This document shows positions 20,843-31,993 of a stretch of DNA of 64,000 nt, piece after piece. The stretch covers positions 3,662,001-3,726,000 of the forward strand of contig BSYQ01000007.1 of assembly GCA_030272585.1 (NCBI GenBank). The letters run 5' to 3'. Numbering within the stretch: the stretch's first letter is position 1; every line of letters starts with the position of its first letter. Under the pieces are notes generated by a model. It saw only the letters and a program-made list of their open reading frames with translations. It did no database searches and was not told where the DNA came from. A program made the translations under genes and the position numbers. Source of the stretch: Bryopsis sp. KO-2023 (taxonomy: Eukaryota; Chlorophyta; Ulvophyceae; Bryopsidales; Bryopsidaceae).

Positions 20843-22953
20843 AAAGAAGGCGACAACGCAACCGAAACAGTCCACGATCGTTTTACTTGCACGAATTTTG
20901 AAATGTGAGAGCTTCCCAGGCGTTGTCCTCCATGGGCACCCGCTATGGGTATGTGCACACGGACGTTTCCAGGTGTGGTGGGCAAGACATCGACCGGGCG
21001 CGTCGCCAATGAAAGCTGGTTTGGACCCAAATTCTTCAACCCCTGGCAGGAAGCTCCCTATTTTGGAATCTGGACTTTTGTGCGACTCTTTGGGGAGTTG
21101 ATCAAATCCAGGGGAAGGATGACCACCCTCGTGAATAATGGCCGCCAACAGGGGAAGACATAAAGTATGATTCATATATTTTGCACTGAGGGAAAATATG
21201 AGAACAGCTGGTGAGATCCAGCAACTTTTTTCACTTCGTTTGGTGTTTTTCTGTAGGTCCGGAATTAAGTTAAATAAGGGGCTGCATCTTGTTCTGTTGT
21301 TTATTTTGTTTTTCGCCCGTGGTTTGTTCAGCGATTAACTAATGCTTCGGGGGAGGTTAAGGTTTCAGGAAATGACATTAAATTGAGAAAAACTGGGGAC
21401 ACTCCTCTCTCAACCATATTTTTCCTTTCATATCAAAGGCCCATTCTTGATCATGTTGTTTTTTTTCGGTGAAGTTTGATATCGATTGGATGATGTGGGT
21501 TGCAGAAAGGGACTTCCTATATTTCTTTACCATCTTTATTTCTGCAAAGAACATTTTTTATTTCTTTTTAGTTCTTGAAGAGTGAGGGTTTGTATAGATT
21601 CTGCAACCAACCATGCATCAACTAAAGGCTAATTTTCCATAAAATGAGTTCAAATTTGAAAACAAATATTTGACAAGTTGATGAAAGAAAGACTTCCATG
21701 GAGTAGAAATTAGCACCATCACAGTTCCCCTCTTTTTACAGCGCCAATTGTACCAATGTCAAATCCAAACAAATCCATCACGGCAATCCCAACAAAAACA
21801 TAAAATCAGTCAAAAATAGGCTCCACCAGAAATCTCCGAACAAACAAACAGAAAAAAAAACACCATTTCAGAGGAAGACTTGTTTCAGTCGTCACTTCCC
21901 GCTCCACAAACAGCTGATCGAAACGCCATTTCGAACCTCAATACTCTTTTCTCACTTTCCATCAATGTCCCCACCCCTCCAGATTATTTGCACTCGTATA
22001 CATCTGTTTTTTTTAACTCTAAAATAAAAAAAACCACGCACCGGTCTTTCTAAACCCCCCCAAGTTTTGGCATTTAATAATACCCCCATCAGGTCCCATC
22101 AAAATCCTCAGTTCACTCACTCTTTTCGCTCCAAAAATTGAACCCAATGGATACCACCTTCCCCTCAGCCAATCATATCCAATGTCAGTTGTAAATAACA
22201 TGATATTGGGACTGTCATCCAACCCTTTCTTCACTGGAAAAAAAAAATCATGTCAATTTTCCTCTTGAAAATTTCTATATCCTGGACACCCGACATTATT
22301 GATTTTAGCTGCCTACCTTCCCACATACAGCCATTTGCACCACTTGCATGACTGGGATCCACTCACAGTGAAAAAAAAGCCCCAAGATTGTTGAGAATCT
22401 CCAACATCACTCAGTTCCAGGATTTTCGAAAAAGACAGCAGCGGCTGAAATGCTGACTAATTTTCTTCTTCGTCGTCCGACCTTTTTTCAATTTCCGCAC
22501 AACAAATCCAATGCAAATTCAGACCTCGAACTCATGCAACTTGGATAATGCCCAACACAACCACATCTAAATAATCAAATGGGATCCAGGAGTCCTCAGC
22601 CATGTATACAAATAGAAAATATATCCACCCCCAACCCCCCTTTTCCCTATCATTGTTCATTAAAACATCTAGACAAAAATCAAGATGCTGTGTTAACCCA
22701 GAAAGAAACTTTTCCTCTCGTTTCTGGGGCTACCCTTTTTGGTTTTCTTTTATCTCCTGCATCGAAGCAGTGAAAATCAAACAACCCCCCCCCCCCCCCA
22801 TCTCTCTTCTTTTTCCTGAACTTGCTGGCAATCACGTTGTGCTCAGCATTCCCTTCAGGAAATTATTTTCAATATTCTCCTTCTCATTAATGTATCAGTC
22901 ACTCGCCTCAAGAAAATCCCCAAGGTAACCGTACATCGAATGTACAGGTCACC

Positions 22954-23184
22954 ATGGAAGAAGTCCTGGAACGAAGACCCCCGTCCCCACGTGGTGATTC
23001 CGGAAGCCTCCATTACAACGCAGCTTCTGGGGGGGTGGGGATGTCAGACATGGATGATGGAAATGGAGGTTCTGTCAATATGAGGAAATATGTGAGTAAT
23101 GTGACTAAGGTTTCAGGGTCCTGTGTATGTTTTTCTTTGCTGTTGTTTTTTTTCGTTTAGCGACATATTGAGCGATTGAAATAA
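22954..23184 (+). CDS. Small two-exon ORF, 53 aa, unknown
   Basis: ATG at 22954 opens MEEVLERRPPSPRGD and continues with an acidic, Gly-rich stretch to RKY, followed by a good donor GTGAGTAA. A T-rich tract ending TTTCGTTTAG precedes 23161, where RHIERLK and TAA follow in frame, overlapped by an AATAAA-like signal. The intron is about 71 bp. It begins just inside the inner edge of the left repeat arm. The duplicated arm may have brought or removed upstream exons, so it could be the remnant of a larger gene. No family is recognised. Confidence 0.4.
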
Positions 23185-23565
23185 ATGCAGAGATGTGTAA
23201 GCAAATGAATTCTATTTTGCTCCTATTTTCTTGACCTGCCGAGCGATTTATTTTTCTTTCTTTTTTTTTTGGGGGGGGGGTGGGGGGTGGAATATGTGCA
23301 ATGTTCTCATGAAAGCGAGTTCAAAACATAACCAGAAGAAATATTATTGTTTCTGCATTGTAACTCTGGAAAACCAGTGGTAGATGGAACCTCAACAAGC
23401 GGAAAGGAATGACTATCAAACTCCAATCGTTAAAACACGAAACAATCTAACGCCCCTTCCCATTTCGTTATGGAACTCAACGTCAATCCCTGCAAAGTTA
23501 AGCTAAATGACTTCCCCCCCTGACAACCCAACCTCCCCCCGCCCCCCCCCTTCTCTTCCCAAACT

Positions 23566-26500
23566 TCACAACAAGGATTTCCTCAGCTTCTTGTTACCAC
23601 CACGGCCAGTCTTCCCCACTTTCCGACCCTTGTTTTTCCCCGAGCTCTTTTGAATTTTTTTCTTGGGCGATGCCTCTCCTTCCTCTTCCTCTTCCATCAA
23701 CTTTCCCGATTCCACTTGCATCCCCACATGTCCCTCCTCCACCTCCACCCCCATGGCTTTGTCGAATTCCTTTTCCGTGATCCTTCCCTTCTTTAGCAGC
23801 TTCAACAGCGCATAGTCGTCTTGCAATTCGTCGAAATCCCGCTTGGTCGGATTTCGGCATTTCTTTTCTTTGGGAGGAAGTTTCTCTTGGCGGCTGCCAG
23901 GCTCCGTTCGACACTTGGCTTCATTTGACCGAGCAATTCTGGCGGCTTCTTCCTTTTCTCGAGCCCGCTTGATTCCCTTCTGCCTCTGTTTCTCTCTAGC
24001 TCCGTTTCGAAACTTGATTTTGTCGGGGTCTACTTTCGATCGCACGAAAACGTCGGCATTCTTTGCAAACCGCCTGTGACCACACAGAAAAACGCTATAG
24101 TTCAGAACTGAGATTTGCCCTGAATCAGCAGCCGCTCGGGAAGTTTGGAAAGACATGCAATCTGAGTTTGGAACAATCGATACACTTTAATTTTGTTTCT
24201 ATTCTGAGTCATTCTTGGTCGATTCCACCCCCGACAGAAGATGATATTGCTTCTTCAATTCTGATCGAATGGGACGAACCTGTTCATATTTTTTCTCTTT
24301 CGTATTGAAAGCAAACTACACACAGGCAAGATTTCCTGGGGGAGGGATGCAATCACTCACTTGATTTCTGGAACTTTCGGTAAAGTCAGGAGGCCCCTGG
24401 CATGAGCCAAACCAACATAGTCGATATTCGCCAGTCGGAATATGTACGTACATTGGTGGTTAGCGTATGCACGGATGTAAGACACGAATGCCAGAATCCC
24501 TTTTTCCATAATCTGCAAACACCCCCAATTGCTCAACACATCAATCAACGGGCATAGCATCCGGACAACATCAAAACGAAATCACATGCATCAAAAATGC
24601 ATGTAATGGATGCTAATGGGACTCCCAACCCATGTTTGGATTACTTGCTGTTCAAATGGCGCTTCAGGGATATATGTATATATCCACGATTTGCCGATCG
24701 CCACATTTCACCACCACGGTTTAATATTTCGACGTTTGAGGTGTTTCAGTTGGGCTTTCGACATGGGAGTGAAAGTCTGATATCCCTGCTTCATTTATTC
24801 TCTAATTTATGGCATTTAATAATACAAGGAGGCCAGGGGTACCTCTCTGTCAGTCTCGGAGAACCCCCTCAGCACATCCTTCACACTTGCACAGTCTGCA
24901 AAAGGCTCCACTTCATGCATCGGAATCTGCAAATCAAAAAGCCCCAAAAGAAATAAGACAAAGAAAAATTCCGCAGGAAAATATCGAAACGGATGCTGAA
25001 CTGCAGAGCAGAAAAAACACACACACACACACACTAAAAACAGAAAATAGATAGATAGATGTGTACCACAAAAATCTTTGGAATGTGACTAACCTTGCGG
25101 AGTTTTAGAAACTCGGTGTAAGGTCTTTCTTCTTCAGTCAGGTACAGCCTGGCAAATCCATCTCTGCCCATTCGGGCGGTCCTCCCCACTCGATGAATAA
25201 ATGCAGAAGGGTCTTGGGGGGCATCGATTTGAACCACCCAATCGACATCAGGGATGTCCAAACCTCGTGCAGCCACGTCCGTCGCAAGCAAAACACCTGA
25301 TGGGGCGGAAAACCAATATCGACAAGAAAAAAACCTGCCGTCAGGTTACTTCATCGCACAAAGATTCGACCAATGGCGAGGTTCAATAAACCAGCTGCAA
25401 TCCGGTGTCTGAAAAAAAAACCATGCAGGGGAAAATGGATGGGTCGTTTCTTGGAGCATATCGTTTTGAATCCTTCTTGCTTTTTCCGTTGGGAAAAGGT
25501 TTTGGTTGGGAAAAAGTCTTGTGTTCAAGCTGTAACCAGCATTTAACCAGATTTCGTGAAATGGTGTTTTGTCCAACCTGCCTCCTCCTCGGTGAAAGCT
25601 TTGATGGCTTTGTCTCTGCCGATTTGTTTCATTTTTCCGTGGATGCTTTTGATGAACGTTCCCTCGAGACAGGGCAGCCGTCGCATGGCCAGGTAGAAGT
25701 AATCCACACATGCGCAAGTGAGGAAATACACAATCACTTTTTTCGCCTTTGTTTCTGATAGAAAACGAACCTGCGTGGGGTCGCACAGATTCCGAAGGGT
25801 TAAAAAAAACAAAAAAAAGGTTACGTGAAAAAGGTTATGACTGCATGCCCCAGGATTTCACGTTTGAAATTGGTGTGTCAGAAACCAGCTTTTTTTTTGT
25901 TCTGTTGCTGATTTTTTTTTCATTTCTGAGAGATGTTTGTTCATAGATTTCAAAAGGTTCTACCCACAGAAATGCATTGTAAGCTGGCTCAGAAATTCAA
26001 GTAAAATTCATAGCGTGCCAATATCCTGAAGCATCCTTTTTGTCCAATTATCGCTAAAGTAAAAAAAAAAACTGGTGGGTAGTCCTCCAGAAAAGTAAAG
26101 CGCCGATGTGAAATACACCCAGGGCAGCGAAAAAACAGAGTTTGAAAAAAAAAACCTTCGGCTCACCACTTGATCGATTTTCTCTTCCATGGTGCATATC
26201 ACATACTCGACCCGGAGGCTGGAAGGGGTTTTTTGACTCAAGTCTGTCACTTTTTTCATTTTCCCATCCTCCGCTTTCCTGGTGGCCACGTTCACCACTA
26301 TGGGGTTTCTCATTCCAGCCTTCACCAAAATTTCGACCGCTTCCTGTGTTGGAAAAAAATAAAAATAAAAAATAGATATATTTGTATATCCTCATTATTT
26401 TGACGCTGAAAATTATATTATCCACACGAATATGAAAGACATTGCATATGTATATAAAATAAAAAAAATCCTTTTTCTCCAGATCCTTTTCAGACTTGAA

Positions 26501-27972
26501 ACACCATGCAAATCGATAGAAACATCCCAGCCGACCAAGAATTGGTGGAAACCCGAAGTCCAGAGTGCATTTTTGCCACTTTTTTTGTCCAAGGGAAAAA
26601 ACATGCCCCTCCCCATCTCCTGCTCCACCACCACAGGGTAAATAAAGACAAACATACAGATCCTTACAGCTTGTGTCGCTGAAAATAGCCCCGTCCTCCT
26701 TTGCTTCGGCAGTCGACCCATGAGCGACAGAAGAGTGGCTTCAAATCCCAGATCAAGCAACCTGTCCGCCTCATCCAATACCAAAACTTCCAGCGATCGT
26801 ACGTTGATGGAATTGCACCTGGATAATATATCCTCCAATCGGCCAGGGGTTCCCACCAGCACATTAGCCCCTTCCGAAGCCAAGGTTTTGAAGTCCAACT
26901 GAATATCCCTGCCCAATATCAAAAACATTCACTCCCAGGGGCTCTACCTTCTGCATGGAACCAATTAGTCATGCTAATATTATACTTAACAAACAATTTT
27001 GTTAAGCAAAACACACACTTATATCAACTAAATTAAAAAAAAGACTAGATACTAGAGAGATACCATCTTGATTTCCTCATGTCTTTCCAGAGAGAAAAAT
27101 TAGAAAAATTAGTTAGAAAAACTCATTGCTCAGGTTTTTTGCAATGGGCTTTGGGACTCTATGCCAGGATGTCTGCACATAAGATAGCACTTGATCATCT
27201 CTTTTTAATGAAGAAAAGATGGATTAAAAATAAAAAAAAATTATACACTCAATCAGCAATTTCTTGCTCCATGACTAGGGACAAGATACAAACAAACAAA
27301 CAATTGCATTGAAATCATTGGCACAAACCCTGATGTACTCGCAGCAATTCTGAAATACCTACGTTCCGCCAACCAACAGACAAGCTTTCATTGAGGGAAC
27401 GCTCTCCACGAACGGCACCGCCACCTCAAAAATCTGGTTTGCCAATTCTCGAGTGGGTGAAATTATCACAGCCCCCACCTGGTAGCACCCGACATCATAA
27501 GCTGCCATGATCAACATGGATGAGGACGAACGGCATGCCAAACTACCAGATTTTTTTTCTTCTGTGAGATTATAATTTCGAAGGCCAACCAAAAAGGTCC
27601 ATTTAGGTTGCTCATGTACATTTCAGCGTTTTTGATTTTGATTTGAGTTAACCAAAGGAAAAAAAAACACCCAGTGTCGGACCAGGTGAGTTTTTGACAC
27701 TAGTGAAAGACGAACCAGAAAAACACCTCGTGCTTTCGAAGTGGTTGCTCCAACTTCCTCAATTTTTCCACCAGGGGTAACACAAAGGCGAGAGTTTTGC
27801 CGGAACCCGTACAGGCATCCACCACGACATCTTTGTGCCCAGCGAACAAGGGAATCGTGGCGGCCTGCACAGGAGTGGCGAACTCGAAGCCCAGTCCATC
27901 CAAAACCTGTACGGTTTCCTTGGAGAGCTCAGGAAAATCGCGCAACCGCTTATCCGTGATCGGACCAGCCAT
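23566..27972 (-). CDS. DDX55: ATP-dependent DEAD-box RNA helicase DDX55/SPB4-like
   Basis: Nine exons join in frame to 1,920 nt (639 aa): 27972-27727, 27478-27363, 26908-26668, 26343-26167, 25770-25578, 25296-25094, 24926-24843, 24512-24361 and 24073-23566. The start is the ATG at 27972; upstream codons in the frame have none. Motifs seen are a Q-motif region GFEFATPVQ, Walker A ACTGSGKT (residues 53-60), PTRELA, TPGR, DEAD (166-169), [11 protein letters not shown] and [12 protein letters not shown] Lys/Glu-rich tail follows the helicase core. Length and the [14 protein letters not shown] segment match SPB4/DDX55, which acts in the nucleolus in assembly of 60S ribosomal subunits. All introns are GT-AG. 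Intron 4 contains a dispersed repeat also found at 57470-57665. The promoter is shared with the divergent gene at 28063. Confidence 0.93.
25965..26140 (-). repeat. Dispersed repeat in helicase intron 4
   Basis: Read on the minus strand this ~175-bp stretch matches 57490-57665. Both share GTATTTCACATCGGC, an AATTGGACAAAAAGGA core and a TTTCTGAGCCAGC stretch, with small indels. There is no coding or tRNA-like content; it is a short mobile-element-like repeat of unknown class. Confidence 0.75.
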
Positions 27973-28062
27973 GATTCCCAAAACCCTTCCTGCTCGTTCG
28001 CGAACACTCGGTTGGGGGAGGGGGAAATCAATTTAAGCAGAAATGAAAAGTGTGACCTGACT
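27973..28062. promoter_or_regulatory. 90-bp bidirectional promoter region
   Basis: Only 90 bases separate the two divergent start codons. The interval contains the palindrome TTCGCGAA (about 28003-28010) and a G-rich tract. No TATA box is evident. Confidence 0.5.
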
Positions 28063-30963
28063 ATGCGTACGACAATCGACAGACGGAAGAAACAAAACGA
28101 ACGCGCATGGAAACAGAAGTTTGGAAAAGCAGCGATCCGATTGCTGGGCAAACAGTGGAAAATGTCATCAAATTCAAGACCTGAAGCTCGCACTGGAAGG
28201 ACTCGCCATGTGAACGGGAAGACTCGATCGAACGTGGTGCAATATGAAGTTTTGTTGCAGGTATTGCGTCAGAAAGGAAACATTTCAACGGACATGATGA
28301 TGCCCGACTGAGGAACGGGATCCCCGCACTTGTTTTCCGTTCGTGACTCTGGCGTTTCCTATCCACATATCTCGATAGAGAGAATGGAAAGGCGCCGTGT
28401 AAACCCAAAGACGAGCCAGATCGTCGCGCTGCAATGAAAAAGGAGTTTTATGCGAACGCTCAGAGTGCCTTGTCTCAGGAAATGCTCGGTGCGGCGGGGG
28501 TGTTGGGTCTCCCACAACACAAGCGCGACGAGAGAAGATTGGCTTGCCATATGACGCTTTTCCGAGAGCTGGTGGCTACCCATGCATTCGGTCCCTTGCA
28601 ACCCATAATGACGTCGATCCTCGACGAGGTCACGTCTTGCCTGTACACGGACGCGGTGTGCGCAACAGACGTTCCTCAAATTCTGAAGATGTGGCCAGGC
28701 GCTGAGAAAGAGATTCACAGGATACCTTTCTTCGTGCAAGGGGAGAACATCAAGAAGGAACTGAGAGATTCGATCGCGAGCGGGAAATGCAATCGTGAGA
28801 GGAGCCAAAAGGCGGAGGCGTTTCAGAAAGAACTGCAACAGAAATTCCTCTCCACCAAGGTGCCTCCAGCGATGCGCTCCAGAGCTCTGGTTTGCTTGTG
28901 AACGAGAAGTGGTGGTTGATAAAGATTACCTCCCTTCTGATCAATGAATGGATTCAGTTCTTGTGAAGGCGAGGGAAGATCAACTGAACACGGACATGCA
29001 AGTTTTCTCGAAACAAAAGAACCTTCTACAATCAGAGCTGGGCATTGTGAAAGAGAGAGTGGAGAGCTTACAAGAAAAGCACGAAGAAGAGCTTCGCATG
29101 ATGAATGAAAAATGCGAGAACCTGCAAGTGGCGGCTGACCGCGCCAAATTGGAGCTGGCATTCATCAAGAGCCAGAGAAACGAAGACAAGAGCCTCCAGT
29201 AACACATTATGCACCTTTTTCCTCGCAGGAAATTTGAAGCCCTGAGCAAAACGAAGCAATCTTCTGTTTTATCGAAGTCGGTGTGTGTGACTCCTAGGGA
29301 GGCGTTTGTTGGCTTACACTCGACAACCCAAGCTCCAAAAAGAAAAGATAAAACATCAAGTCTGAACACGCTTCACGACCAGCTTCTTGTGCTCATGCAC
29401 GTTCGAATCGACGACTTCGAATCCAACCTGGTGGAGGCTTGCGATGCGTTTGAAGAGGAGCGCCTCAGGGATCAGTTCATCGCCGAAGTATCACTCGTTG
29501 ACAAAGAAATCATAACTCTGCGTGCGTTCATGGAGAAGACAAAAGCCGAGCTCGAGCAGGTTAACTATGACGGATCAGCCGCACGAGTGCGGTCCAACGC
29601 TGTTCTGATAAAGTAGGCCCTCGCCACTGCAATTGAATGAAGCCTGCCACACATTACTCCACTTAGTGACTTCGATATTTGAACGGCTCCTCTCCGACCA
29701 GGGATGATGGAGCCGCTAATCCAGACCGTGGTTCAAAGTTTCTGTTTCCTGACGAGCTGGTTAAAAAAACAAGGGAGGACGAGGCTGCAACGACGGATGG
29801 TATCGTCAACCAGGTGCGGCACCAGACCATAGTTTCTGCGTTTCTTTTGGGCATTTAAAATCCTTAGACATCTTCTTCGAGGCAGCAAGAAGGAGCCCAA
29901 CTGGCAAAGCATGCAATGCGTTGCTAAGCTGTCAGAACTTTCGATGTTTGCGGCTAAGTGGGTCCAGTTTGAGTAGCCCTTCTCGGCCGTTTGTGTTGTT
30001 GTGCGATGGTTTGAGTCAGAGTTCAGGGACAAGGGAACGAACGAGTCAGACTGAAGTGCGCTGCACCACAAACGTACTCTTTTTGCATTGTTTCAGGCAG
30101 AACCTCTTTGGCGAGATTTCTTGCAAAGGTGCGATCATGCTTTCCATCTTCCTCGAGGGGCGAGAGTGGTTGGAAAAGAAAAGCTTTTGAAATTGGTTGA
30201 GGATGTTCTCAGGTAGGTCCTGGCAGCGATCCACTATCTCATTTCGTATAAAGTTTTTGTCCCGTATGTAACCCAGGGAGAAACATGTTTGTGCAGGGCG
30301 AAACATGAACGGAATCTTGCTGCCCTCGAGACGGAGCCAACGTCGGATTTCTTTTACAACTTCATTCACGATACCTACGGTGTACCCCATGCAGCAATGC
30401 TGGTCATTCATGGAATTCTGACGGCGCTGATACAGTTCAGAGAGGAGCATCCCATTCTGGCCATGTTCAGCGCCATTTTGACAGGGTCCCTCGACGAGGC
30501 CGCGTGGGAATACTCCATGCACTGGCGGGAGCTACTCAAGCAGTTTCCAGTGGGCTCGATGCACGAGCTGCAACATTACGTTCTGCAACTCTACCCAGGG
30601 TTTTCTGATCAGGAGACCTCTGAATTCATCAACGAATTCCACACCACTTCCGTCATATGCACTTCGGACAGCCTCATAGCCCACTTGACGGACAAACTGC
30701 TACAAAGATCTGAGATGCGTCTCAGAAAGTGGATGCGAGTGTTGCGGTGGCGGGACGCACAGCATTCAGGCGGCTTGAGGAAGCTGGAGTTCAATGGCCT
30801 GGTGCAAGAGTTCTTCGGCTCAGCATCTGAAGAGCTGGTTGCTTTCTACTGCAGCAACCTGACGAGCAAGCATGGGAATTCGAGAGTGCCCTTGGAGGGA
30901 TGGGCGTTCGTTTGTTGTTGCCTGGAAGTGTTTCAAAAAAGCCCAAGATCGATGGACTTTTGA
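28063..30963 (+). CDS. Coiled-coil protein with a TSNAXIP1-N-like region, possibly ciliary
   Basis: Eight exons keep frame throughout (2,256 nt, 751 aa): 28063-28260, 28383-28859, 28969-29198, 29229-29612, 29702-29813, 29890-29961, 30097-30212 and 30297-30963. The second exon has a helical segment (RRLACHMTLFRELV and on) resembling the N-terminal domain of translin-associated factor X interacting protein 1. Exons 3-4 are strong coiled coil (KERVESLQEKHEEELRMM). The last exon begins a globular helical domain, FYNFIHDTYGVPHAA. Related algal proteins are usually flagellar, but both the family and location are inference from pattern. Intron 3 is only 30 nt. Open stretches at 31255-31310 and 31384-31514 may be extra or alternative 3' exons. 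Confidence 0.5.
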
Positions 30964-31993
30964 GTGTAAGGAGTTTTGTAACAATGCAAATGCTTCCTGG
31001 AGGGGTATTAATCAGTTCGTTCGTGTCCTTCAATTGTCTGGTGTTGCAAAAAACCAACAGACAAACAATTCTTGATCTCATTTTCCTCTACATGCCTTAC
31101 AACGATGGTGTTGTCTCTCCATCCCATGAATTATACATCTCAGAAATAAACTGATGCCGCGAAATGAAATCAAGCCAAATCAGCCTACTTTTATAGTGTG
31201 AAGGAGAAAAGCTGATCTACCAAAGTGCCAACGACTGGTGTGTCTTTGGGGTGGGTTCAGCAATTTTCATTCCTATGGAACCAAGAGATGAAGGGCATGA
31301 CTCAAGTGTGAGTAGCCCCCCCCTTGTCGGACTGGGCTCCCTGCCAGAATTGCTGACACACAAATACACTTCATTCCCACGCAGGTTTCCTCTTTGCGGC
31401 TCGCGGACAATTTTCGTTGGCGGTCGACTTCTTGGTGGAGAGCGTGCGGACGAGGGACTCATTCATATTCGAACTACCACCTGGAAATAGAGATTCTCCC
31501 TCCCGTTGGTAAGCCATCGTTCGCTCGAAGAGTTGATGTCGCCCCCTTTCTTGTTTTTCTTGTCTTACTGTCCGGACATTCGCCCGCAGAAATGAATTTG
31601 TTATGTGGAGTTTTGGCGGCGGTGCTAATCTTCCGACTTAGCTTGTCGTCCCCAGACGCTTTTATATGAGAAACCTTCTTTGCTGTTTTTTTTATTTTAT
31701 TTGGAGAGGGAACACCACCCACCTGATGACTTCTGTAATGAAATTTATCTAGTCTGAAGCATTTGTTTTTGCTGAATCCTCTGCATCCTAAAAAAATTCC
31801 ATCTGGGATATAGATTTTCAGCATCGCATTTTGGCCAACCATCTCAAGTGTTGGAAAAAAAAAAAAAAACGATTCCAGTCAAAAAATCCCGCAAGTCGAA
31901 TCTTTGACCAGAAACCACCCTTCCACTCATGTTGCAGCTGTTGGATTGCAAAATCGACCGAGGCGGGGCACCCTGCCTGTTCGCTGAATCGAC

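Larger units (their letters stand above)
19090..21475. other. Left-arm-specific insert of ~2.4 kb
   Basis: The right arm joins directly across this segment (near 41345-41400), so it was gained by the left arm or lost from the right. It is richer in GC and CpG than its surroundings at 19880-20220 and 20330-20780. I see no LTRs, TIRs or transposase. It holds several ORF fragments, described separately, and a 10-bp hairpin at 20347-20371. Confidence 0.6.
16..22911 (+). repeat. Left arm of a large inverted duplication
   Basis: Read forwards, this arm matches the reverse complement of 39993-53531 block by block. Examples are 1785-1900 with about 51700-51790, 3068-3192 with 50329-50453, 10437-10568 with about 43240-43400, and 22600-22911 with 39993-40320. 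It is longer than its partner because it carries two extra segments, a 6.69-kb retrotransposon (11864-18553) and a ~2.4-kb insert (about 19090-21475). Sampled stretches differ at a few percent of positions and have many indels, so the arms are related by old duplication rather than being one sequence read twice. The outer edge lies near base 16, or beyond the window. The inner edge follows a shared stretch around an ATTAATGTAT core, after which the sequences part. Confidence 0.9.
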
